From Cymbidium sinense (lineage: Eukaryota; Streptophyta; Magnoliopsida; Asparagales; Orchidaceae): a stretch of DNA of 64,000 nucleotides. Within the stretch, counting starts at the first letter, position 1. Each line of letters starts with the position of its first letter. Below are positions 41,161 through 53,530 of this stretch, piece after piece. Made by a program: the position numbers and the translations under genes. The notes below the pieces were generated by a model, which saw only the letters and a list, made by a program, of their open reading frames with translations, had not been told where the DNA came from and made no database searches. The DNA lies in contig CM038221.1 in NCBI GenBank assembly GCA_021442155.1, positions 39,689,648-39,753,647 of the forward strand. Reading direction: 5' to 3'.

Positions 41161-42598
41161 GGGTAGTGCTCGGCTACCATCTTTTCTTTTTAGGGGTGTA
41201 TGACGGTTCTCCACTGCACTGACCTCTTATTCTTTTATATTGGTTTATAAAATTGTTTAATGTTATGTTTAAATTGCGTAGTAGGATTGCATGATTTTCA
41301 TAGTTTATTTATGATTGATGCTTTAATGTGTGGCCTTGATGCGATGGGCTCTTAGGATAAAAATAAAATTCTACCCAACTAATAACTCATAATTAAAATT
41401 TTAAATAACTCACAACCTCATCATAAAGCTTAGGCTTTAAATAAGATAATTAAAAGATTTAGCAATCTTTTAGCTGTATGTTATATGTCTCACATCATGC
41501 ATAACATCTTCTATCACTCTTGGAAAAATAAGGCCTCCATCCTTACAATAGGGATAGTTTAACCCATGAGAGCAAACCCTGACGATAGAGCTTCACCCTC
41601 TTTCTATTTTGATTTGACCAATAATCAATTTATATCATGCATTTAGGCATAAAAAATCCCAAAGCCTTCGTCCAAAATGATTTGTCAAAATGAAATAAAA
41701 TTTATAAGATTTTGCATTTGTAGATTAAGTCATATACTCATACCACTCCTACTTTAGTCTCTCAGGGAGTGGGTCTAGGACTTTAGTCTCTTTTAAATTA
41801 AATAACTACCTTAGCTATCTTGTAATTCATAAGGCCATATTACATTATTTTAAATCATAGGAGGTTAGGCCACTCAGATTGTAAGTAAGTTGGACGGGTT
41901 TATCCTCTCTTGTGGAGGTAAATCCTCATGTCCCTGTTGCTTAGATTTAGGTTGTGCTTTAGTTTGTGCTAAAGCTCCATAGATCTAGGATTTAAGGTAG
42001 CTATTTCCTTTGGGCTATAAGCATAAATTCTTACCTCTTAAGTATTTTCATAATCTTATGTTGGTGGATCATAAGCCCTAGCAATCTAATAAAAATTCAA
42101 CTCAAATGAATATAAATCTCTTCATTTTTAAATGTATAAAGCCTCACCATAAGATAGATTAAAATGCTCACCAGGCTTCCTAGTATCATGAGCATTCCCT
42201 ACTTATTTCCTTTATATTCTAAAAATAAGTCTTCTCCTTGAACTTTCTCAATTGATCTTCCAAAATAGGCCAATCCTTTGATAATCTAACCTTGAAATCT
42301 TTTGGAGATAATAGTTGTCTACTTTAATCAAATGTATTCTTAGGAAATCTCATTTTCTTAGATGTAATTAACTATGGAGGCTTACCTCCATAGGGAACTT
42401 AAGAACCCGACTTAATATAAATCTTGCTTTATTCAGCCATGTAAAGTAGGGGAAAAATCTGTAGTATATTCGAAGATCCACCATGCCTTAGAAGTCCTTA
42501 TTAGGTGATTAGGTCCATATTGTTGGGTGATGTCTTTATCTTTAGAGATAGTACATCATACCTCAATGTCAAAATCACTTCAATAAATACCCAATTTG

Positions 42599-42617
42599 TG
42601 GTGTCCCAGCCACATCC
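42599..42617 (+). promoter_or_regulatory. Candidate primer binding site after LTR B
   Basis: TGGTGTCCCAGCCACATCC follows the inferred LTR end. A TGG start is required because tRNAs end in CCA. The same TGGTGT follows the LTRs ending at 32692 and (inverted) 44235. Only the first seven or eight bases fit a plant leucine tRNA end as I recall it, so the primer is not assigned. Confidence 0.35.
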
Positions 42618-43040
42618 AAAAAAATAAATACCTTTTCTAGTGTCTCTGGGGTATGTTCCTCTCTCCATCTCTAGTAAAAAATTATCATCTTCAAGCATCG
42701 ATAATGGACTTATATTTTTGTATAAGCCCAAGACTATCTTTCTTTCCATTGGTTTTGTTCATTTCATTCTTAGGCAAAGGTAGGTAGCATCATCTAGGTT
42801 TTAGGACCTCACTCCCTTATAGGTCCTAAGACTTCTATTGAGTCCCCCAATAGGTAATAATAAGTCAATTAAAGAAAGGAGATGATGAAAATATAAGTCA
42901 AATAGAATTGAGAACCTCTTACCACTAGCTTGATGAAGCAAGGTTCATTTCATATTTGTTAAAACTTCAATGAAATCTAAAGTAAAATAAATAAAATGTT
43001 TTTGTAAAATTTTCAAAATCTCATCAAAGAAAAATCATGT
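42618..43040 (+). other. Leader region after LTR B
   Basis: No coding motif. It leads into the hairpin-repeat array. Confidence 0.4.
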
Positions 43041-44158
43041 GGACTTCATTTAACATAGTGAAATTTGCTATGTAAGAATTCTCTTCTAAAACCAAAGTCA
43101 TGTAAAATAAAATCAAAATCATTCAAACCCTTTTTCAAAGAAAAATTAATTGAACCTCATTTAGCATACCTAAAATTGCTAAGTGAATGTTCCCCTTTTA
43201 AAATCAAAATTAAAATGAACAAACCTCTCTTTCAAAAATAAACTTATTCAAACCCTCTTTGAAAAATTAACTAACTTCATTTAACATACTTAAATATGTT
43301 AAATGAGGGTTCCCTTTTCAAAATTAAAATCAAATATACCCAAAATATTTTCAAACAAAACCAACTCCATTTAACATACCCAAATTTGTTAAATGAGAGT
43401 CTCATTTTCAAAGTTAAAATAAAACTCAACAACCAACATACAAATTAGACTCCACTTAGTATACCTAAATTTATTAAGTGAGAGTTCCATTTTTCAAAAT
43501 CAAGGATAAAATTAAGTTAAACAATATATAATTAAACTCTATTTAACATACCCATATTTTTTAAATGAGAGTTCCATTTTCAAAATCAAAATTAAAATCA
43601 AAATATCCAATACACATTGAACTCAATTTAACAAACATAAATTTGTTAAGTGAGAGTTCAATCCCTAAAATCAAAACAAACCACACATCAAAATACAAAT
43701 AATCAGTCACATAAGTGAGCTCCATTTAACACACCTAAATTTGTTAAATGAGAGTCTCATTTTCAAAACAAAATCAAACTCCAATAATAAACATCAAACA
43801 TATATTTGAACTCTATTTGACATACCTTAAATTTTTAAATAAGAGTTCCCATTTTCAAAAAAAATCAACAACAATAAATATCAAATATGAGATTGAACCC
43901 CATTTAACATACTTAAATTTGTAAAATGAGAGTTCTTCTATTTGAAATAAAATCAAAATATTAAACAAATAACAATCAAACCATTAAGGTAGAAAGCTTT
44001 CAAAATTTTTAAACATATAATTGAACCCCATTTAACATATAAGTGAGGATTCCAAAATCAAATTCTAATAAAAGAATACAACAAATACATCTCCAAAAGT
44101 CTCTCCAAGACAAATGAACCCCATTCAACATACTTAAATTTTTTTGGATGTGGGTCTC
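43041..44158 (+). repeat. Array of twelve palindromic repeat units, period about 90 bp
   Basis: Each unit is a variant of AACTCCATTTAACA, a ten-base spacer TACCTAAATT, then TGTTAAATGAGAGTT, followed by CCATTTTCAAAATCAAA. The two outer parts are inverted repeats of about 14 bp. Unit cores lie near 43044, 43158, 43275, 43368, 43453, 43540, 43623, 43724, 43814, 43902, 44029 and 44122. The last two or three have lost the right arm. One further unit is detached at 50981, on the far side of the inverted LTR. The array has no reading frame. Confidence 0.85.
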
Positions 44159-45678
44159 AAAATCAAATCAAATTTAGATTCAACAATTCATGGCAAAGTC
44201 TCTTGTAGTGTTTATTTTTGGATTTGGTACACCATGTAGATCTTAGGGGTACTTAATGAAATGATCGGGTACGACATTGAGGTATGATGTACTACTTGGA
44301 AGATAGAAACATCACCCTATAATGGACCTAATCATTTAATAAAACTCCTGAGGCATGATGGGTCTTTGAATATACCAGAGATTTCTCCCATACTTTATTT
44401 TAATTCAGGTTTATTTTAAGTCAGGTTCTTAAGTTCCCTATGGAGGCAAGCCTCCATAGTTAATTACATCCTAGAAAATGAGATTTTCTAAGAAAACTCT
44501 CGATTAAAGTATGAAATTATTATCTCCAAAGATTTCATGGCTAGAATATTAAGAATTGGCTATTTTGGAAAATCAAATGAAATTGTTCAAGGTGAAGACT
44601 TATTTTTGGAATCCAAAGGGAAGAAGTAGGAAATGATCATGATATTAGGAAGCCTAGTGAGCATTCCAGTCTATCCTATGATTGGGCTTTATATATTTGA
44701 TAGTGAAGAGATTTATTTATTTGCATTGAATTTTATTAGATTGCTAGGGCTTATAATCCGCAAACACAAGGTTGTGAAAATGCCTAAGAGGTGAGAATTC
44801 ATGCTTGTAGCCCAGGAAAAAATAACGACCTCAGATCCTAAATTTAGGGAGCTTTAGCACAAGCTAAAGTGATTCCTAAATCTAAGTGAAGAGTGGACAT
44901 AATGGTTTACCTCTACAAGAGAGAATAAATCATTTGACTTCTGGACTTACAATCGCGAGGAGTGGTCGCCAGTTAACACCTCCTATGCTTTAAATCTATG
45001 TAGTCTAGCCTTATGTATTACAAGATAACTAGGGTAGTTATTTAATTTGAAAGAAACTAAAGTCCTAAACCCACTCTCTAAGAGACTAGTGCATGAGTGG
45101 TATGAGCATATGATATAGTATAAAATGCAAATCTTTTCAAATTTTATTACTTTTGACTCATTCATTTTGACAAAGCTTGGGATTTCTTTATGCCTAAATG
45201 TATGATGAAATATGGTTATTAGCCAAATCAATGAGAAGAGGGTGTTCTCCACCAAAAGGAATGCCCTCACAGATCAAAGATTCCCTATCGTACAAGGATG
45301 GAGATCCCCATATTCAAGAAGAAGGAATATGATATGCATGATGTGAGACATACAACATACAGCTAAGGGGTTGCTAATTTTTTTTAATTTTCTCATTTAA
45401 AACCTAAGCTTTATGATGGGGTTGTGAGTTGATTACAATTTAATTATGAGTGATTAGTTGGGTAGAAAATTAATTTTATCCTAAGAGCCTACCGCATCTA
45501 GGCCACACATTCAAAGATCAAACATTAAGAAACTATGAAAAACATGTTGTTCTAATGCACAATCTAAACACAACATCAATCAAACATGTATAAATTATGA
45601 AAAAGAATAAAATGCGAGTGTATTCAGATTCCACCGTACACCCCGAAAAAAGAAAATGTGAGTAGCCGAGCTCTGCCC

Positions 45679-45686
45679 TTATATAA
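45679..45686 (-). promoter_or_regulatory. Candidate LTR TATA box, copy C
   Basis: The minus strand reads TATATAAG within GGTTATATAAGGGCAGAGC, the counterpart of the blocks at 31230 and 41151. Confidence 0.4.
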
Positions 45687-48600
45687 CCTGGGTTACAAAA
45701 GACTATATGCTATTTGGGGTCTTCTTTTCTTCATTTCTTCATATCCTCCTTCTCTTCCTTTTGATTTGATTTGCTCCAAAGGAATCACAGGGAACCCTAA
45801 GGACTAAGCCTTTTGGCTGCTCATCATAATCCCTCATATCATTAATCCTAATTCATATTATAAAATTATATTTTATATGAAAAAGTAAATCTAACTGTAC
45901 TGCAAAATAGAGGTTAGCTAAACATACATTCAATCCCAAGCAATTATATTTATAATTTGGACTTAGCACCCTATACATGGGTAACCAAGCCCACTTATCT
46001 TAACTTGGATTATGCTTAGGGCATAAGTAACATATAAGCAAAACATTTATATTTATTTTTAAAGCGGCCCTTTAAGCACAATCCCCTGCAGAAATAATGT
46101 TAGACTATTAATGACCTAACATCCAATCTAAAATATTACATCATAAAATAAAACACAACATTAATCATACAATCAACACATTGACCTAACCTTATTATAG
46201 AGTCGGTGACCTAGTATTCTAGTGTGTGAAAAAAGGGCTTGTGTGACAAGACTTGACTAGGCTTCTTTAGTTTAAGTTTCAATTTTTTTAAATGTTACCT
46301 TTAGCTGGTTTCAATTCAAATGATTTAATGATTTATTTTTTATTTTTATTTCACTTTTATTTGGTTAAAGTGATGTTTGTTTTTAAGAATGAAGATAGGA
46401 TGAATTCCATTTTTGAATGGAACTCACCCTATTCTACATCATAACTCCTAAATTTTCATCCTAAAAGTCTAACTAAGGTCCTTAAGTATCTTAATTAGCC
46501 CATTTGAATTCATGTAATTTATTTGATTAATATTTGTTTGATTTGATTTATATTTTAGAATTTGAGTTTGTTTAATCTTCATGTATTTTGATTGATTAAT
46601 TATAGATTAGATGTTTTGATTTAATTAAATTTTGATAATTCAATATCCTTTAAATTGATATCTAATTTCTTTCTTGGTTTTAATTTAATATTTTAATTTC
46701 ATATGATTAATATCATTTCGATGTTATTTAGATTCATTGATTCTATTATTTCATTTAAGTTTGATTTAGTTTAGTGAATGTATTCCAATTAACTTATGGT
46801 TTATTTGAAGTTTAATGTACTCTTTTATTTGAATTCCAATTAAGAATTTGATTTCTTAGGCTTAGTTATTTAGTTTATATATTGATCATTCTTTTGGTTT
46901 AATGCAATTATTTAATTTAATTTGATCTTTATTTAATTAATTTGACTGATTAATTTATTTTATTAACTTAATTAAGGTTTAATGATATGTTGATTAATCT
47001 TTTCATCATGTTGAGTAGAGTTTGATTTGATTTAGGTTATTTGTTTGTTGAAACTTTTAATTTGATTTCATGTTTGTTTAGATTAATGATGCAATTAATG
47101 ATTTGATGATTTAAATTTACCAAGTTGGCTTAATTTAGGATTTAATTGACACTTAATTGCAATTTAATTAAATTCAATTTATGTTTGATTAAGCTAAGGT
47201 TTAATATGATTAACTTAATTAAATAATTGGCTTAATTAAGAGGTTTGATTAAATTAATTGTAGATTAATTGAAGATTTGATTAATCATTATCATGTTGAT
47301 TAAATCTTGATAATAAATTTAATTAAGTGTTTGATTTAAGTTTTATTTAAGAATTAGTTTTAATGTGCCTTGTTTAAATCAATTTGATTTATTAAAATGA
47401 TGGGTTAATTTATTAAGTTTGCATTAATTAGATATTTAATTGATTATATTTGATTAAGAATAATTTAATTTTAAATTATTGGATTAATTAAAGATTTATT
47501 TAATTATAAATTAATGACTTAATTTCCCACATGTGAGTGATTTGATTTAATAGATTTAATTAAGCATTTTAACTTAAATTTGATTGATTAAAGGATTATT
47601 ATTATTATCACTATTATTATTTTTTGATTATATTCAATGAATTAATTGTTTATTTTTATTTCAATTAAGCTTGATTATTTATAATTAGAGTTTCATTTGA
47701 TTTCGTTCATTTATTATGTTCATTGAATTTCATTTAATACTTTAATCATGAATTCATATTTAATTTAGTTATTAGATTCATGCATTTAATGATCAATTAG
47801 TTAACTTATTCCAAATGGATTGAATTAGATCAAATTAATTTGATTAAGTTTACCTTAATTTCATTTGATTTAATTTGATTAATATTAAATGATTTGCTAG
47901 GATGAATTGGATTTATAATCAATTTGATTTTTAATGCTTAATGATTATTCAATATTCAATTTACTTTAAGTTGTTAAGTAGTTTAATATGGTTCAGAGTC
48001 AATGCTTGATCTAGGTTTAATTAGATTAGTTTGATTTGAGATTAAAGTTTCATTGGTTTGTTTAATTATGAACTTAATTGGAATTTAATCATTTAATTGA
48101 TTTTCATTAACTTAATTAGGTTTAAGTTTAAGTTTAATTTTAATTTTATTTGAAGATTATGTGATATTTTTATGATTTGAGGTTTGGTTAATAATTATTT
48201 AAGTGTTATTTTATTTTATTTAATTTTATTTATTTAATATTTAAATTATTATAAGTTTAACTTTAATTCATTCTTTAATTTATTAAATCTTAACCTTAAG
48301 TGTTTATTTTTGGTTTATTAAGTTTCAAAAGATCATATCATTTCCTTAAGGATCTTTGATGTTAACTGAAGTGGTTTAAGTTATTTCAGTGATTTATATA
48401 ATTTTTTTTGTACTTTTTAATTAACTAATTCATGAAATTAAGCATTTAAACTTTGAAATTCAATATCTCTTGATTCACTCATCTTTTTGATTTAAAATTT
48501 TATGGTATGTGTACTTTAACTTCGTTTTCAATCCATAAGAATCTCATATCAAACTGATGTGTATTTTTTATTTAATTAATGAAGTTTGATTTTCATTAAA

Positions 48601-49656
48601 ACTTAAATTAAGCTCAAAATGCCCAATACAAATTAGGGATTTTGGGCTTGTTGGATTCCACTCAAAAGGTGAACAAGCCCTTATTAATAATTTTTTATTG
48701 AGTATTTTATTTTATTTATATATTTTAATGTTTTAGGCAATTTAAATAATTTTTAAAATAAAAAAATCTTGATTTTCTTACTTAACCTAGATAGCACCAT
48801 GGGGTGTTGACTTGGCCATGCGGTTCCACATGGCGAAGCCTGATTGGGCCACGTAATGCAAATGCGGTGTTTGAGCGGGAAGGCGTAGTTTCACTCGCTA
48901 TGCATCGTGGATCCATGATGATCTGATCGAGGATAAAATATGGATCTCCTTCTAATCGCAATCATCTGTCTCTATTAATAGGGATGACGGCCATGCATCT
49001 TCTTCCAACCAAAGCGATGAAATGTGTGACCGATGGATGAACGAGAAAATCAAGTAGAGGGTTCATTGCGGGATCAATTTCATGATTCACATTGAAAAAC
49101 TCCTATTTTCACATTGGGATCATGTAAAATGAAAGATGTTAGGGATATCTAATGGAAATTTATAAAATCGTGCAAGCATTGTCACAAACAAATAAGAGAT
49201 CCTACGACCAGCTATAGGATTTGGAAATTATCTCATCGAGGATGATTTCCAGTGGTAGAGTTGATTCAAACATGCTCCTAGATGCGAGATGAAGCTTTAG
49301 AATGAATATGGACTCTTGCCTTACCTTGGAACATCATAACCACCAACCTTTGCACTTCATGGGAATTTGTTAGATTGGGTTATTTTCACGTTGAAAAGAA
49401 GTGGAGAGGGGTTCTTCTTGATCAAAAGAGTTCCTGGAGCTTCTCTAATGCAGAATTGGGTCTTTTTGGTGCCTTTTTTCCTCCGTTCTTAATGGTGGCC
49501 GAAAATCACCATCAATGGTGATGGGAGGTGGTTGGGTGGCCATGGGGGATTGGAGACTTTGGATTTTTTGCTTCAAGTCTCCTCTTGTATTAGGTGCCAT
49601 TCAATGCGAAGGAGTAGTGGATGAGGGGATTTTTTTTGTAAGATTTGGTTTTCTCC

Positions 49657-49679
49657 CTCTCTCTCTCTCTCTCTCTCTC
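49657..49679. repeat. (CT)n microsatellite
   Basis: About eleven CT units inside the inverted LTR. Confidence 0.9.
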
Positions 49680-50942
49680 AGTGTCACCCAGCCATAGAAG
49701 TTGAATTTCAACTTTTTACATGATAATTTGAGTGTTATTATGCATTTGGACTTGATTTGGGATTGGGTCAAGTTATGTTGACTCAAATGAGTTGGGTTGG
49801 GTTGAAGCAACCATATTTGACTCATTGTCTTTGTATTTGCTTTAATTATATTTGATTAATCATTTATGATAGTTTTGATTGATTAATTTTATTCAATTTG
49901 GATTAGTTTTAAATTTGACCCAAGTTTGACTAAGGTTTGACCAACTTTGACAAAAATTGGTTAAGTTAATTTATTGATTCAATTTAATATTTTATGTTTA
50001 TATTATGTTTATATTATGTTTTATGGATTATTTGGAATGTTTTTGATCAATTATTTGGATTAATTTGGCTTGGATTTGGATTTGACCCATTTTGAGTTCA
50101 AAATGTAAAGGTTCAATTGAGTTAAATATTTTGTTTGACTTAACCAAGTTGTATTTAAGCTCTAATATTATTTAATTAAGTGATCATTGTGATTTAGAGT
50201 AATTGGTTTCATTTGATTTGATGTTAATTTTGATTTGGATCCGTTTAAACTTATATTGGGCTTAATGGTTAAATGATCCAATTAATTCATTTGAGATCTT
50301 ATTTGATTTGGATTTGTTTAGTTTTATGTTTAAGTCTATTCATTTGATGATTTTAAGCCATTAGAGTGATTTAATTTGGGCAATTTTTTGTTTGTTGACT
50401 TTTGACTTAATGGGGCCCACATGGGTCAACTCTAGGTTAAGTGACCTATTTGCCATTTTGAACCTCATTTAAATTTATTTTTGAGTTAATTTATGTTTAT
50501 ACATTTATTCTATGCTTTTGGTTTGATTTAATTTGGTTTAATTTTAATTTAATTTAATTTTATTTAAACTTGAGTGATTTTGAGCTTAAAATGATTAATT
50601 GAGTTAATCAACCTAATTACCTCAACCCAAGCTCAATTGAATTTATATTTCAATTCAAAATTATTTGATTTATATTTTTGTTGAGTTTTATTAAACTTCG
50701 ATTTAATCTGGTTTTGGCTAAGGAGGTAGGCATGAGCTGGTTTAGGCCATAGGATATGTAAGCCACCTTGGGTCCTAAGGCTTATCCAAATCCCATGACA
50801 AATCCTCCTAAAGTCTCTATGTTCAGGTTAAGTGTTTACTTAGCCATTAGAACTATTCTATGACTAAGGAGCTCTTAGTGTCTAGAAGACTCCTAAGCCT
50901 ATGATAGGAAGATTGAATCCTCACTTGAAAGTGAGGTCAACA

Positions 50943-51099
50943 TCTCTCCTCCAAATTCTTAAATCTCTCCAATATAATGAACCCCATTTAACATACTTGA
51001 ATTTGTTAAGTTTTGGTTGAAGTTCAAAAATCAAATCAAAAGAAATAATTCAAGTCAAGCAAGGGTCTAATCCGGTTCTTTTTCAACAATGCAGAGAAA
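50943..51099 (+). repeat. Detached leader repeat unit right of the inverted LTR
   Basis: AACCCCATTTAACATACTTG at about 50980, followed by AATTTGTTAAG and CAAAAATCAAATCAAA, is one unit of the leader array in the same orientation as at 43041-44158. A pyrimidine run (50943-50952) touches the LTR; on the minus strand it would be a polypurine tract, but a similar run occurs within the array near 44090. Confidence 0.65.
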
Positions 51100-51904
51100 T
51101 CAGCACAATTACCCCATTTACTCATTCAGTCAGCTTCCACCAAGTCTTCTAGAAAGTTGATCTTTTCCTTTGCCTTAGGTGTGGATTTGGCCTTGGTCAG
51201 GCCATACTCACCGTTACCCCTGTGATCTAGTTTAGACTTGGCTTTGAGAACCTCAAAGTCACTTGTGAGAGACCAGCCCTCACCAGTGTTAGCAAGGAGG
51301 AGGTGGCAGGCAAGAAGCCACTTCTTTGATTTGATGTGTAGTATGGTTCCAAGTTTCCCTCTCTAAAGTGATAGGCCGCTATGGTTCCTACACCCTGTTG
51401 TCGCTGCCAATACAGCTTTGTTTCCCTCGTTCCAGGGCTAGTACTACCTCTGTTGTTCCCCCTGCTCTGAAGGAGAAGGCTATCTTAGCTTCTAACATAG
51501 TCTCTTTCACCTTCAAGGATGGTGCTAGCTGCTATTCTCCTCCGCTCACTAAGACTCAACACCGCAACAAGAACCACAAGGTCAAGCGACAATACAACCG
51601 TGAGGCGAGGTAGATGGACAATGCCTCTCATGTTGGTGAAGAGGGTTCCCCTTGTGAGACCTCCCCATTCCTGAGTGGTAGTAGGCTTCACCCCCTCTCA
51701 GCTTAAGAAGGAGAGGAAGATTGCTACAAGATTGCTGCATTACCCCCACCGCCTATTGAGTTTGAGACACCAACTAGTAATAGGAGGAAGCCCTATGCCG
51801 ATTTATGATCTATTCTTCACAGAGTTGGTAGAGCTCACTGACACTTGGAGTCCAACATGTTACATGATTTGAGGAGCCTAATCCCTAGGAGTGTTAAGGG
51901 TTAG

Positions 51905-51990
<86 letters not shown>

Positions 51991-53004
51991 ACTAAGGCTG
52001 GAGTCACTGCCCAAGCAGGCAAACGAAAGAGGAGGAGGTATGCTAGGCAGTCGGTGACCTATGCTTTGATGGACTTTTCTGATTGGTGAGCTATTAGAAT
52101 TGATCATTCTAATCGTATAGTTCTCACTAGCACCGTTATAGGAGGAAATCTCTACCAGAGAGGCAGCCGATGTCTCCATAATCACAGCATTCTACTCACC
52201 GTACACCTTCATTAGTCCAAGTTCAAGCATCCACAGTCCCTGTCGTGACAAGCCCCACCCAGAGAGAGACCCTCTTCTTTGGTGATTCAGCTATGGCCCA
52301 AGGATCCCACTCCATTTACTCCACCCGTTGAGGTGAGGTCGAGCTCCCATACTTAACCTTCCACTTCAACTATGGTAAAAAGGGAGTGGTGATCTAAAAG
52401 CATTGTGATTGCTCCACCTTCACAGTAGTCAGAGGAAGAGAGGGGAGGGGATACCAACATAGTCCCCATTCTGGTTGAGCCATCTATGGAGTGCACCCCA
52501 CCAGCTCAGAGTATTCAGTGCATACAGTCTGAAGAGTTTAGTCTAGTGGTCAGTCGTTCACCAGCCAATGTTTCGGTAGAGTAGGGCAGAGTAGATGATC
52601 TTTAAATGACATTATAGAAGACTACCATGTTGAAATTAAGCAGATAGTTGAGAGTGACCATTCTGATCAGGAAAAGGGTAGAGTTGACTTCAACCCCGAT
52701 GAGGATGACATGTTGGATGACTTAGCCAAAGTCCACATGCTTGACACCCAAGGATCCTTGGAGAGGGAGCAACATAGCCAGGAAGGTGCTGTAGTTAAGG
52801 AAGGTCTCACTTAATTCAACACCTCCTCCAACAGCTCAAGTAGAAGGACAACCAGATAGGCAGGATGGAGAAGAGGGTAGAGGAGTTGATGGCAATAGTT
52901 CTAGCCTTGCATCCCAGCCTCGCCTCACAACCTTCCCCATGGTGGTCGCTCACTAGTTGGTACATAACTTAAATCATCCTAAGTGCACTCCCATAGATGA
53001 TGAT
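51100..53004 (+). pseudogene. Region upstream of gag / gag N-terminal part (decayed)
   Basis: GC-richer, codon-like sequence with frequent frame breaks. The reading around 51368-51613 is followed by other short readings, and 52620-52760 gives acidic stretches (ESDHSDQEKG, FNPDEDDMLDDLAKVH). I recognise no domain. By position it is the gag N-terminal part or the extra 5' ORF found in some Tat/Ogre elements. It contains a long dinucleotide repeat and ends at the hAT MITE. Confidence 0.45.
51907..51988. repeat. (AC)17(AG)24 compound microsatellite
   Basis: Perfect AC run 51907-51940 joined to a perfect AG run 51941-51988. It interrupts the decayed gag-upstream region. The minus-strand frame across it is a repeat artefact. 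Confidence 0.95.
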
Positions 53005-53522
53005 TAGGGGTGCAAACGAATCGAGCATTCAACAAGCTACTCATGACTCGGCTCGATTAGAGCTCGTTATGTTCGTCATTTAATTAACGAGCTGAACACT
53101 TTGTAAATACTCGATTGTTAAATAAACAAGGAACAAGTTATTGTCGCCATATGTTCGAACGTATCATTTAAAGCTCGTGAACAAGCTCAGGAGCTCATAA
53201 TGGCTCATTAAGGCTCGATAATGGCTCAATTAAGGCTTGATTAAGGCTTCATAAATGATATAAGGCTCGATTACTTGATTAAGATTTATTAATAAATGAT
53301 ACAATATAAGGCTGACATAGATAATGGACAAGGCTCATTTATTTCATTAAATGAGTGCTTATTAATAGGCTCGATAAGCCTAATGCCAGTGAACAAACTC
53401 GAGCTCAACACAATTTTTTAAACGAAGAGCTCAACACCACCCTCTAATCGATGAGCTCGAGCTCAATACTGGAAAATGAGCTTGAACTCGAGGGCTCGCT
53501 TCGCTTGGTTCCTGTGCCCCTA
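53005..53522. mobile_element. hAT-type MITE, 518 bp, with 8 bp target duplication
   Basis: The element starts TAGGGGTGCAAACGA and ends TGTGCCCCTA, short terminal inverted repeats of hAT type. It is flanked by a perfect 8 bp duplication ATGATGAT (52997-53004 and 53523-53530). The inside is rich in GGCTC, GAGCTC and CTCGA motifs in both orientations. No transposase is present. It interrupts the retrotransposon gag region and so is younger. Confidence 0.9.
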
Positions 53523-53530
53523 ATGATGAT

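Larger units (their letters stand above)
35313..42598 (+). mobile_element. Giant LTR, about 7.3 kb (copy B)
   Basis: The start, TATTGACCTTACTTTTGG, matches TGTTGACCTCACTTTTGG at 63268 and the inverted CAAGTGAGGTCAACA ending at 50942; the TG has mutated to TA here. The end is set by TGGTGTCCC at 42599, as in the other copies. The 5' 2 kb is A/C-rich with dense CAATTTGACC-like motifs (35940-36900). A GC-rich part follows (37000-37900), then AT-rich DNA, tandem repeats (39390-40090) and the conserved 3' 2 kb. It has no gene; short frames at 36736-36990 and 40767-40961 lack domains. Confidence 0.7.
44235..50942 (-). mobile_element. Giant LTR in inverted orientation, about 6.7 kb (copy C)
   Basis: On the minus strand it starts TGTTGACCTCAC at 50942 and ends AGATCTACA at 44235, with TGGTGTACC beyond, so both ends are canonical TG...CA. 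Its 3' 2 kb (44235-46200) is the reverse complement of 40600-42598, including the TATA block, the GTGTACGGTGG block and the GATGTAATTAACTATGG block. Its 5' 300 bp matches the LTR starts at 35313 and 63268. The middle has the same composition but is strongly diverged. The frame at 44983-45270 and the others inside it carry no domain. Confidence 0.7.

Noticed and set aside
42599..42617. Assignment of the primer binding site to a specific tRNA
   Set aside because: Only about seven bases fit a leucine tRNA end from memory; too short to name the primer.
43041..44158. Regularly spaced palindromic repeats as a possible CRISPR array
   Set aside because: The repeats are degenerate, the spacers are related to one another, there are no cas genes, and the setting is a plant retrotransposon leader.
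50943..50952. Polypurine tract (minus strand) proving that LTR C is a 3' LTR
   Set aside because: A similar pyrimidine run occurs inside the leader units near 44090, so it may be plain array sequence; kept only as a possibility.
51901..52185. Minus-strand frame with long Ser-Leu and Cys-Val runs
   Set aside because: It is only a translation of the (AC)n(AG)n microsatellite.
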